From assembly GCA_016946835.1 (NCBI GenBank), contig JACVTC010000437.1, forward strand, positions 1 to 28,753: 28,753 nucleotides of DNA. Reading direction: 5' to 3'. Position 1 is the stretch's first letter; the number at the start of each line of letters is the position of its first letter. The stretch is from Neocallimastix lanati (nom. inval.) (lineage: Eukaryota > Neocallimastigomycota > Neocallimastigomycetes > Neocallimastigales > Neocallimastigaceae). The notes beneath the pieces are model-generated. The model was given only the letters and a program-made list of their open reading frames with translations, did no database searches and was not told the DNA's origin. Below, in pieces: positions 1-28,753 of the stretch. The position numbers and the translations under genes are program-made.

Positions 1-860
1 CAAATGAACATTTTTGAAACTGTATTTCGGACCAAAGTAAGATTCTTTAGGAGGATCCTAAATTGATTTTGTATTGGATCCATTTAAAATTATTTACATT
101 CGCTACTAGGTAAAATATTTATTATTATTCCTAATTTGAGTATTATTAAATATTTATCATAGTTAAATTTTAAAAATCGAAAAGTTAGTCTTATTAATTA
201 AACCGGTATTTTAATAAAACAATTTCAATTAAGCTCAATAAAAATTGGGTAGAATTTTATTTGGATAGAATTCGAGGTCTATTTGAAAAATTTAAACAAA
301 TGAATAGTTATTATTATTTTAAAAAATACGATTATCCACGTTTCATTTTTAGTAAATAATTTTATCGCAAGTATTATTTTAGAAATTGTCTGAATAGAGA
401 AAGAGAAAAGTATCAAAGGACGAGGATATTTCAATTTATAAGACCTATTCAATTATTAAGGAATATTTTGGTAAAAACTATACTAAATTACGCTCTCTAA
501 AAAAGTACCCTTCGCATATTTTTCCGATTTATATTAACCGATTAGAAACACTTTAAAAATCTTATATAGAAAAATCAATTTTATTTGATGTATATAATAA
601 AAAATTAAACTTTGATTTACTCCTACTATTACTCCTACTATTACTTTTATCTATTTACAATATATACTGAATGGAAGAGATATTCTTTCCTGAATATGTT
701 GTTGACTTTTGAAAATTGATGAATTTTTCCACATCAATTCTTAATAATAATAGAACTATTGATTACTAAAAGTTTGATATTGCGTCTCTTTAAATTGATC
801 AATAGACTATGATTCTATATATATATTTTTTTTTCAAACGTTACCATTGACAACTAGAGT
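1..860. other. AT-rich spacer without a recognisable gene
   Basis: I see no gene here. Both strands are full of stops, and composition is strongly A/T with short homopolymers. The only local pattern is a two-copy imperfect repeat of CTCCTACTATTA near 620-645. No tRNA, rRNA or protein motif was recognised. Confidence 0.6.
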
Positions 861-904
861 ACTATTTATAATAAAAATATTCTAACAGTATTTTTTTTTT
901 TTTT

Positions 905-1320
905 AATATGTTATTAAAAAATAGAACGACACAGGTTACTGTAGAGGGAGGGGTTCGAATCCTCGGCATGGCACCAAATAATCGGATGAGGTTTCTATCC
1001 TGGGATATCATGAGAACACATGTGATATTCATAAGACTTTCCCTCAAATGATTATTTCACCCAACTCTGATACTACGCTTTGAATTGAAGCATAGACCTT
1101 GATGAATGTAAAATTTCCAATCGCCAATGATTACACTCACTAGGGAGGAGTTAATGATTCCGTTCTGATGCTCGTGGTCAATGGAGATATATGTAGGAAC
1201 GTTAGGAATGCATATCCGGGTATCGTGTAACGACGATAGAGAGCGGTATGCCAATAACTTATCACCTTACAGTTAATTAATAACTGTATGGCTATATTGG
1301 GAGATGGGTACCCATTATAT
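905..1320. other. Higher-GC island with a tRNA-like B-box; relic of unknown origin
   Basis: This stretch is clearly less AT-rich and more complex than its flanks. On the plus strand, GGTTCGAATCC at 952-962 matches the pol III B-box/T-arm consensus and is followed at once by a 3'-acceptor-like GGCATGGCACCA. No matching 5' acceptor half, D arm or anticodon arm could be folded upstream, so it is not an intact tRNA. On the minus strand, two short open stretches (1057-1254 and 862-1047) read almost continuously, parted by a stop, but resemble no family I know. It may be a relic of a tRNA-derived SINE, an old gene fragment or another transposon piece. Confidence 0.35.
1269..1287. repeat. Short perfect inverted repeat
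   Basis: ACAGTTA and TAACTGT form perfect 7-bp arms around a 5-base spacer (ATTAA). It lies at the right part of the GC-richer island. It could form a small hairpin or be a binding half-site pair, but chance is possible in such AT-rich DNA. Confidence 0.4.
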
Positions 1321-1329
1321 GCAAGTCTA

Positions 1330-2110
1330 TTTTTTATTAAAAAATAGAAATAAAATTACGAATGACTATTTAATATCATTATTTGAAATGCTCATTTCAT
1401 TCTTTAAAAAGAAATCTTTACTTGAAAATTAAATTATTTTAAATTTAAAATTCATAATAAATTGAATTAAAAAATTTAATTTTATAAAATAAATAAAATA
1501 ATTTAATAAATATTAATAAAATAGAATATAATTGTATATTTTTTTATGAAAATTAAATAAATAAAATTAAAACAATTATAAAAAAATAAAATAAATTATA
1601 TTATTACGAAATATAAAAAAGTAAAAATAAATTTATAACTTTAAAATAATAATATTACAAATAATTATTATTATTATATTTATATATAGTTATTATTACA
1701 TATTAATATTTCTTGTTTACTCTGGTTTGATCTTTTCTATTTCGTTATGATTTTTTTTTAATTTTTATTATTATTATTATTTTTAATTTTAATATTATTT
1801 TTTATGTTTTATTTATCTGAATTTTAACTCAATTTTAATTATAAATAAAATATATTTTATAACTAATCAAATTTTAATAAAATATATGATATGGACAAAT
1901 TTTAAATAAATAAACCAATAAAATATTAGTATAAAAAAAAAATTTTTCTTTCCAATTATTACTTTTTTTTAAAAATTATATTTTTATTTACTTCTATTAC
2001 CATTATCCTTTTTCTCTATTTTTATTTACTTCATTTAATTATTATTTATTGAATTTATTTTATTTGTTTTAAAAAAATATAGCAAATTTTTATTTATATT
2101 CTTACAGTTT
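1330..2110. other. Very AT-rich spacer, no gene seen
   Basis: Nearly pure A/T with runs of A and T and frequent stops on both strands. No motif, RNA gene or coding segment was recognised. Confidence 0.6.
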
Positions 2111-2111
2111 T

Positions 2112-3545
2112 GAACATTCCAAGAATTTGCTGTCTGGTTCTACTGGTCATAACTTAAACCGCTAAATCTAAATCTGATTTACTTAAACATTGGTTGAACA
2201 TTCCAAGAAGTAGCCGTATGATTCTACTGGTCATAACTTAAACCGCTAAATCTAAATCTGATCAAGATTTATTTGATACCAATGATCAATATAAGCATTG
2301 GTTGAACATTCCAAGAAGTTGGCGTATGATTCTACTGGTCATAACTTAAACTGCTAAATCTAAATCTGATTTACTTAAACATTGGTTGAACATTCCAAGA
2401 AGTAGCCGTATGATTCTACTGGTCATAACTTAAACCGCTAAATCTAAATCTGATCAAGATTTATTTGATATCAATGATCAATATAAGCATTGGTTGAACA
2501 TTCCAAGAAGTTGGCGTATGGATCTACTGGTCATAACTTAAACCGCTAAATCTAAATCTGATTTACTTAAACATTGGTTGAACATTCCAAGAAGTAGCCG
2601 TATGGTTCTACTGGTCATAACTTAAACCGCTAAATCTAAATCTGATCAAGATTTATTTGATACCAATGATCAATATAAGCATTGGTTGAACATTCCAAGA
2701 AGTTGGCGTATGGATCTACTGGTCATAACTTAAACCGCTAAATCTAAATCTGATTTACTTAAACATTGGTTGAACATTCCAAGAAGTAGCCGTATGGTTC
2801 TACTGGTCATGACTTAAACTGCTAAATCTAAATCTGATTTACTTAAACATTGGTTGAACATTCCAAGAAGTAGCCGTATGGTTCTACTGGTCATAACTTA
2901 AACCGCTAAATCTAAATCTGATTTACTTAAACATTGGTTGAACATTCCAAGAAGTAGCCGTATGGTTCTACTGGTCATGACTTAAACCGCTAAATCTAAA
3001 TCTGATCAAGATTTATTTGATACCAATGATCAATATAAGCATTGGTTGAACATTCCAAGAAGTTGGCGTATGATTCTACTGGTCATAACTTAAACCGCTA
3101 AATCTAAATCTGATCAAGATTTATTTGATACCAATGATCAATATAAGCATTGGTTGAACATTCCAAGAAGTTGGCGTATGGTTCTACTGGTCATAACTTA
3201 AACCGTTAAATCTAAATCTGATATACTTAAACATTGGTTGAACATTCCAAGAAGTAGCCGTATGGTTCTACTGGTCATAACTTAAACCGTTAAATCTAAA
3301 TCTGTTTTACTTAAACATTGGTTTAACATTCCAAGAAGTTGCTGTCTGGTTCTACTGGTCATAACTTAATCCGTTAAATCTAAATCTGTTTTACTTAAAC
3401 GTTGGTTTAACATTCCAAGAAGTTGCCGTATGGTTCTACTGATCATAATTTAAACCGCTAAATCTAAATCTGATCAAGATTTATTTGATTCCAATGATCA
3501 ATATAAACATTGGTTGAACATTCCAAGAAGTTGCCATCTAGTTGT
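2112..3545. repeat. Minisatellite: 16 tandem units of two lengths (84 and 108 bp)
   Basis: The anchor GAACATTCC (or AACATTCC in two right-hand units) recurs at 2112, 2196, 2304, 2388, 2496, 2580, 2688, 2772, 2856, 2940, 3048, 3156, 3240, 3324, 3408 and 3516. The spacings are only 84 (nine times) or 108 (six times). Short units end TTTACTTAAACATTGG. Long units carry a longer tail containing two TGATCA sites. In the array centre the tail decides the next unit's head: a short tail is followed by AGTAGCCG and a long tail by AGTTGGCG. The middle units are nearly identical and the outer ones more diverged, as expected from unequal crossing-over. The frames I read by eye carry a stop in every unit, so I do not think it encodes a repeat protein. 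Function is unknown. Confidence 0.93.
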
Positions 3546-4755
3546 ATACATCACGTCGAATTTTATTTAACTTTTGAATTTAATTTTATTCTTTATTACA
3601 TTAAATTTTCTATGATGAGTTAGAAATTGTTTATGTTTAATTTTATCTATTATTTTATTTTATATTTAAATTAATTTTATTTTTTATCTTTTAATTATAT
3701 AATGTATTATTTTATTAAATGTAATATATATTAAATATTTTAATTTATTTAATAAAAACTGGAAGTGTATTCTCTTCCTAGTCTAAAAAAATATATTCTA
3801 ATTGGGCAAATAATATTTATTAAATTTATTAATTCCGTGTTAAAACTTATAGTAAGTAATTCAACTTTTAATAATCTTTCATGTGTTTCAAGGGAGAGTT
3901 TAATGAATACCACACTATCTATTTTAAAGATTTTAATTCTTTATTTTATTATTTTAGATTTAACTAGTAATTATGTTTTTACACATAGTATACATCATAA
4001 TGATATTTTTTAAATTTGAAGTATTTTTATTCTTTATTATGTTAGATTTTTAATGAATAATTATTTTTTATTTATTTTTATTTTTTATTTTACTTAGTCT
4101 TTTACATACATTTTTATTTTTATTTTTAAATATTAGTTCATAATAATTACGGCTATAAAAAAAAAATCCTTGAATTTCATAATATATATATTTTATTTAA
4201 ATTACTTTTTCACACACACTAGAAGCAACATACACATTATTTTCAATACAATGTCTATTATTATTATAACTATTATTGCTATAACTATTATTGCTATAAC
4301 TATTATTGCTATAACTATTATTACTATTATTATTATTACCGTTATTTTTTTTTATTATTAATATTACCTTTATCATTAGTTAGGTTGCTACTGTTAAAAG
4401 CTTTATATAAAAATAAAATTTTATCATTGACTTTACTACTAATATGAATGAAAAACGGACAATCAATTAACCGATACCTTATCCATTATTAAATACTTTT
4501 ACAATAATGACAAAAATTAGGTCACACTTAATCTATTATTTTTCAGCTTTAGTAATTCTAGCATCTAATCTATATCCGCTTCGTGCTCTCAATTACCAGT
4601 GGAAACCACATTAAAGATCAGGATATTTATAATAAAGTTTTATAAAATTTGTTATTTCTTCGAATTTATTTTTGTCATCAAATCCATTTTTAATAGAATT
4701 GATTTTCATATCTCTTTTCCACTAAAAATTCCTTGATTTCTTTGTTGTTACTACC
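3546..4755. other. AT-rich spacer, no convincing gene
   Basis: Composition is A/T-rich with low complexity. An 82-codon open stretch on the plus strand (3765-4013) is rich in Ile, Leu, Asn and Ser and lacks any motif, as expected by chance here. A slightly more complex patch at about 4555-4625 was not recognised. The interval includes the 15-bp repeat listed separately. Confidence 0.5.
4258..4342. repeat. Short tandem repeat, 15-bp unit
   Basis: The unit ACTATTATTGCTATA is repeated about four times, with degenerate (ATT)n-like flanks. Read on the plus strand it gives an Ile/Thr/Ala run. This is simple-sequence DNA without sign of function. Confidence 0.85.
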
Positions 4756-4999
4756 TCTTTTCTCTAGTTTACGTTTAATATTTCAACTTTCTTTTGTCTA
4801 TGTATATTTTGTATATTTTGGAATATTATTAACTAAATAGTAAACAATACAATTTGAATATTTCATTTTTTCAAAATATATAACTTGAGAAAAAGTACAT
4901 TTAGCTGACATTGGAGGAATATTTAAATCTTTTGAAAATGAATATACATTAATAAAAGATTTGGCTTTGTGTAAATCTCCCAATCCATCTTAATTCCTT

Positions 5000-6260
5000 A
5001 TTAATTAATTTATGAGTATTATTTATTCTTTCTTTATTTAAACGAAGTAAAGATGCAAAGTTAGAAACTTTACTAAGCACATAGGAGTTAATTATAATCT
5101 TCTATAATGGATTAGGAATTGTTGAATTTGAAAGAAAATTACTAACAGAAAAGAGAGCTTTGGTGAATTTAGTGTTAAATAATTTAATAATGTAGTTCAA
5201 CGATTATCGTTTATCAAATGGTATACCTAAATAAGTATTATATTTAGTTATTGAGATTGGTTAACCAGCAAGATGAAAAGTAGGATATTTTTTATTTTGA
5301 AAAGGAGCTTGGTCCGGTCTAATCACTATCGTTGCACACTTATTAATTCCAAAATTCATCATATTAAATTTAGCCCTTTCATTTACCTCCTTAAGCAATT
5401 TTTTAACTTAGTTCGTTACGGTACACATAGAACAATATCATCTACAAAGAGTCCACTACAACATCTTGGTTCTCCTAAAGGAATTCCTAGTACTGAAAAA
5501 TCATCAAAATCATTAAAAATGTCATTAATACATGGATTGAAAAGAATTGGAGATAGTGGACAACCTTGTCTAACTCTTTTCATAATATTAAAAGATTCCA
5601 AATATTGATAATCAATTTTAATACTGGCTTTGGAGGGCAAATATAAATTTTTTATAAATTGATAGCATTTATCTCTAATACCTAAAGCATCTAATTTATA
5701 TAATATATTACCGATTGGAACAATTATTTTTTAAGTCTATATTCTGAAATTATTTCGGAAACTATTTTCAAAATGAGTTTTGTGCCATTGTTAATCCGAG
5801 AGATACCTCTATAATTGTCGTAATCAGATAGATCATCACCTTTTAGGAATAGAAATAATACTTGCTTCATTCCATGTACTAGAAAATTCTCTATTCTAAA
5901 TTTCAGAGAATATCTTCCAATAGACAATTTAAACCAGAAGCATAATTATTTGCTGAATTTTCGTTATATGGAGTAATTAAAGCTTTATAAAATTCTATAG
6001 GAATTTCATTTAAGCCTGAAGCTTTATAATTTAGGGTAGCTCATATTGCTTCTTTAAATTCATCTATACTGATATCCTGACTTATATCCAATTCATTATG
6101 TCTAGTATACCTAATTGTACCATTAGAAAATTTATTAGACTGTTCTAATAATGAACTATTGATATCAGATTGGTTTGATGCAAGTTTTTTATAGTGATCA
6201 CGCCAAAACTCTAACTGTTCTTTAGTAGAAATAGCTAATTTATCATTTTTGTCTTTTACT
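5000..6260 (-). pseudogene. Reverse transcriptase region of the dead LINE
   Basis: Recognisable pieces, N- to C-terminal: KASGLNEIPIEFYK (5977-6033; compare the usual KAPGxDxIPxEFYK), KGDD..YDNYRGIS (about 5797-5850), RQGCPLSPILFN (about 5537-5580), and the catalytic box FVDDIVL (about 5428-5448), in which two adjacent aspartates remain. Next come NFGINKCATIVIRP and YLGIPFDKR (5213-5240). The KGDD segment and the FVDD segment are in different frames, and stops occur between motifs. An active element would encode a polymerase that copies its own RNA at a nicked target; this copy cannot make a whole protein. Confidence 0.85.
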
Positions 6261-6659
6261 GGAGAATTTGATATATTTTAAAATTTATCTACTTTTGCTG
6301 CTATTTTAAGCCATTTCCAAGCTTTTTTGGATTATGAGATTTCATATATTCACATCCTGTATTTATTCAACATTGGTATTCAGCTTTCCTGTAAATATTA
6401 CACATATGATAAATAATTGTGCACATTCTATTATATTTTTCAATTAATTCTTCATATTCGTCTAAATTACAAATAGAATATCTTCTTTTAATGACTTTAT
6501 ATAATTTCATTTTGTTTTTTTTGCAAATTAAGTATTTTCTGTGACATATGAAAAAAAGATTTTCTTACCTCTGACATTGACATGTTATTAAGTTCTTTAA
6601 CAATATTGAATGAAGTTGATATAAATTTCTTAGAAACATCATCAATACTAAATATCAGA

Positions 6660-7416
6660 ATCTGAAATCACTTCCTCTAATATACTAAAATAGCTATTAT
6701 CAAAAATTAGTTTATATTGATTTATATATTTTAATCTATCCCATTTAATTGTCTTTTTAGGCAGAGAGAAATAATTATCTGAAATATCTAATGAAAAACA
6801 TTTACATTTTATTAATAAAGGCTTATGATACTAAATAGGTGGAATGTTAATAAAAGTACCATATGAAAGTAAATCTAACATATGACCAATGACAATCAGA
6901 TGATCTATATCAGATTCTCTATTGCCCTTACTCCATGAAATTGAGGAGTCCTATAAGGAAAGTATTTTCCAATTACTAAATTTGGAGAGCAAATTACCTA
7001 ATTTTCCAATAGGTAAATTAAAATCAGCAACCATCATTAAAGGATGAGAAGAGAGACTATTTAACCAAGACAAAATTTCAATTCCAGCAGCTCTAGCATG
7101 AAGGCTATGACCACTATGAGTTACATACCAATAGATCATTTAGTGACATTTCAAAAATTTTAAGTATACAAAGAAATAGTATACTCATAAGTGTTGTTTT
7201 CAAGAGAGGTTTGACAATAATTATGAAACCCTATGTAAAGTCCTCTTTTACTAGGAATTTCATTATTAGCATTTTTAAGAAATGTTTATAGTTTTTTAAT
7301 GATACTCGACATGGATATTTACTATTGGAACCTGAACCATTTCCTGTTTCTTGAAAGCATATTGAAAGTGGTTTATAAATGGAAATAAAGAATTCAACAT
7401 TGTCTTTTTTTTTCAA
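6660..7416 (-). pseudogene. APE-type endonuclease region of the dead LINE
   Basis: Three signatures of LINE apurinic-like endonucleases appear in order. ICFQETG lies near 7342-7363 (compare LxLQET). MMVADFN lies near 7018-7040 (compare GDFN, here with Ala for Gly). SDIDHLIV lies at 6897-6917 (compare SxIDYI). A stop then precedes YHKPLLIKCK, which matches the family's SDHxPL element with its first residues lost. At least one frameshift separates the QET piece from the ADFN piece. The family nicks target DNA to prime reverse transcription; this copy is inactivated. Confidence 0.8.
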
Positions 7417-7992
7417 AGTTCAAATCATTAGTATTCCAACTGGCACATAGAGGAAATAATTTAACTGCATTATAATTAATTTGAGAGTTATTAATATGAT
7501 TGGAAAGATTATAATTGATTGAACTGGTATTTGAACTGGAATTTGAATTTAAACTTGAATTTGAGATTGAAGTAGTGAAAAGTTGATATTATATGATGAA
7601 TCAACTTTTTCTGATAAAGCAAAATGTTTTCTTTTGAGAGAAGAAAAACTATATTTATGATTCTTTTTGTTACAATCAATAACATTAATTGAAACACATG
7701 GTAAACTATTAACTATACATCCAGTAATAGATTATATTTCTTCTTCTTTACCAACTATTTTAATTTTAAAGAATATATCATTAAAATTAGCAATACATTT
7801 AACTGATAAAATCGTAATATTTAAATCTTTCAGAAATTTCTATAAATGTCTTCTCATTTTGATTTCTGGCCATGATAGAAGCGTATTCTTCATTGGAATA
7901 CCATGGCACTTTGAACCTTTTAGAATTAAATTTTTATTTTTTATTTATTGGATCTCCATAATTATAATAATTAAACTATAAAAATAATAAAC

Positions 7993-8014
7993 AAAAAAAA
8001 AAAAAAAAAAAAAA
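7993..8014. repeat. Poly(A) tract, 22 A on the plus strand
   Basis: A run of 22 A follows AATAATAAAC. It sits just beyond the presumed 5' side of the minus-strand LINE, so it is not that element's own tail. It could be the tail of another plus-strand retroposed sequence or plain homopolymer drift. Confidence 0.7.
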
Positions 8015-8479
8015 TTAAAAAATAAAAGTCAGGTTTTATTATAAAGTCTTGAGTATAATGTGAATGGTAATAATTTTATATCTTTTTGGAGTAAATAATT
8101 TTGATAATAATTAGTAGTTTAGTGAATGATTTAATAACTTGATTTAGCACTTTTTTCGGTAGCTTATTTAATTTGAATATAATAAAGTATTTAACAACAA
8201 AAATTAAACAGATGAAAAATAACGACACAAAATTATTAAAGAATTAAATAAATTACTTTCAAGATTTAAAGTGAATCAATCTCTTGCAATGGGGTACATG
8301 AAATATATAGTTGAAATACAATTGAATATAATGGATTCTTACATGATAATAATAATACCACATGATAATAGAAATACAATGAAAATGTATTACTTATTCT
8401 TTGGTGTAACTTATTTAACAACGTTTTAAAGATGCACCATTATATTTCGTAGTAAAAGACCACAAAACAAAAGCAAAAC

Positions 8480-8536
8480 AAAAAAAAAAAATAAAAAAAA
8501 ATAAAAAAAAATAAAAAAAAAAATAATAATAATAAA
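8480..8536. repeat. A-rich simple repeat (TAAAAAAAAA)n then (AAT)n
   Basis: About three copies of a 10-base unit TAAAAAAAAA are followed by a few AAT units. Low-complexity DNA with no evident role. Confidence 0.8.
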
Positions 8537-8842
8537 ATTTTATCAATAACATTATCATTGCGAATAATGTTATTAATTAATACAAAATATCACTTTACTA
8601 CTTTTCCGTTCCAGTACTGTGGATCCACTTTATAAGAGTAAAGTTGATTCCTCTTGCAGGCAATTTATTATACATAAATCGAGTACATCCTTGCTAGGAA
8701 TAAAAAATTGAAATAAAAATAATAATTAATATATAACAATATACACACAATAATTCTTTTAATATTTCTTCTTTTTTTTTAATTTTTTATTTAATTTACT
8801 TTATTTTTTTATACATTTTTACTAAATTTTAGTTAATTAAAT

Positions 8843-9190
8843 ATTATTTATTTATTTTTTTTAATATTTTTATTACTATATTTTATTTTTAACTTTTTAT
8901 TATTTCTTTGTTTATTAGAAAATTATTATTTTTTTTTTTTCATTAATATATTTTATCAATTATTTTTTTTAAAAAAAATAATGTTTAATAATATATAATA
9001 ATTATTTATTTTTTTTTTTAATTTTGTTAATTACTTTTTTTTTTAATTTTTATTATATATGTTTATTAATTTAAATATTATTTATTTATTTATTTCTTTA
9101 ATATTTTTATAACTATATTTTATTTTTAACTTTTTATTATTTCTTTATTTTTAATTATTGGAAAAATATTACTATTTTTTATTCATTATC
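8843..9190. repeat. Degenerate 237-bp tandem duplication in the NRPS 3' flank
   Basis: The segment starting AATATTTTTATTACTATA at 8863 recurs as AATATTTTTATAACTATA at 9100. The match continues through TTTTATTTTTAACTTTTTA and TTATTTCTTT on both sides. The offset is 237 bp, and neighbouring ATTATTTATTTATT stretches also repeat. Low complexity makes the exact borders uncertain. Confidence 0.55.
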
Positions 9191-9386
9191 ATATTTTAAG
9201 AATTATATGCTATTTTTTAAATATATATATATATCTGATAATATATAAAAATTATTTAATATTGTTTTAATTTCTTTAATTATTTTTTTTTTTTTAATTA
9301 TTTATTTTTATTATTTTTTAAATTTTATATATATATATATATTTTTTTTGTTTGGTTTTTTATTTTTATATTTTATATATATATAC

Positions 9387-28753
<19,367 letters not shown>

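Larger units (their letters stand above)
4760..7975 (-). mobile_element. Decayed non-LTR retrotransposon (LINE), minus strand
   Basis: The motifs of a LINE occur in the right order along the minus strand, but scattered over frames with stops. From the 5' side: a short open piece near 7830-7925 (possible leader or ORF1 remnant), the endonuclease motifs (7416 to about 6810), then the reverse transcriptase (about 6260 to 5000). Past the catalytic motif, a YLGIPFDKR segment (5213-5240) resembles the conserved thumb-region motif of LINE reverse transcriptases. Frame changes and in-frame stops, such as the stop before YHKPL and the one before PISITKYN, show it is dead. The outer limits are estimates because I could not find a poly(A) tail or target-site duplication. 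Clade assignment would need phylogeny. Confidence 0.85.
8015..9386. other. AT-rich 3' flank of the NRPS gene, no other gene seen
   Basis: This is the DNA downstream of the NRPS stop codon (the TAA on the minus strand is at 9387-9389). It is extremely A/T-rich with long T runs, TA repeats near 9217-9233 and 9330-9345, and several AATAAA-like strings on the minus strand, for example opposite 9301-9306. In such DNA these cannot be assigned as true polyadenylation signals. A slightly more complex patch at about 8580-8700 matched nothing I know. Confidence 0.5.

Noticed and set aside
905-975. Complete tRNA gene suggested by the T-arm-like sequence
   Set aside because: No pairing 5' acceptor, D arm or seven-base anticodon loop could be found upstream; the T-stem also has a mismatch.
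2112-3545. CRISPR array or repeat-protein gene
   Set aside because: Units are continuous, with no unique spacers; the frames I read carry stops in each unit; the host looks eukaryotic.
3765-4013. 82-codon plus-strand frame in the spacer
   Set aside because: Low-complexity Ile/Leu/Asn composition, no domain or homologue recognised; expected by chance in such DNA.
4798-4983. 61-codon minus-strand frame
   Set aside because: Lies at the 3' part of the LINE remnant in a frame without recognisable RT motifs; treated as part of the dead element.
7667-7981. Plus-strand 104-codon frame
   Set aside because: Antisense to the presumed 5' part of the LINE; hydrophobic low-complexity composition and no family match.

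Overview
The window looks like nuclear DNA of a very AT-rich eukaryote, most likely an anaerobic gut fungus (Neocallimastigomycota). This is inference from extreme AT content, long A/T homopolymers, an (AAT)n tract coding for polyasparagine inside a gene, a decayed non-LTR retrotransposon, sparse genes, and a large intron-free NRPS of bacterial appearance. Other AT-rich protists with poly-Asn proteins cannot be excluded from sequence alone.

Left half (1-9386): no intact gene is seen. It holds AT-rich spacer; a short island of higher GC with a tRNA-like B-box (about 905-1320); a minisatellite of 16 units of 84 or 108 bp (2112-3545); a 15-bp tandem repeat (about 4258-4342); a decayed minus-strand LINE with recognisable endonuclease and reverse-transcriptase motifs (about 4760-7975); and an A/T-rich 3' flank with simple repeats and a degenerate 237-bp duplication (8015-9386).

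Right half (9387-28753, minus strand): one giant non-ribosomal peptide synthetase gene. It is open to the right edge, so its 5' end lies outside. Visible order from the N-terminal side is A1(partial)-T1-C1-A2-T2-C2-A3-T3-C3-A4-T4-C4-A5-T5-C5-A6-T6-C6. Every T domain has its phosphopantetheine serine, C1-C5 have HHxxxDG, and every A domain keeps the catalytic lysine. No epimerase, methyltransferase, thioesterase or reductase domain is seen. The last condensation domain is divided by about 500 bp of (ATT)n holding two single-base phase breaks. The second half of C6 and a lysine-rich tail therefore sit in a separate frame (9387-10364). If each break lacks one base, both halves fall into one frame joined by a run of 168 codons.

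The most notable feature is the internal mosaic. Modules 1 and 2 are near-identical tandem copies with a 3183-bp period. The C4 region carries a 1134-bp block almost identical to C1 and C2. The N-terminal halves of A2, A4 and A6 are almost identical, yet the substrate-pocket halves of A4 and A6 differ from each other and from A2. This looks like an assembly line built by recent tandem duplication and gene conversion, with exchange of the substrate-selecting part. The predicted product is a peptide of at least six residues; its identity cannot be given from sequence.
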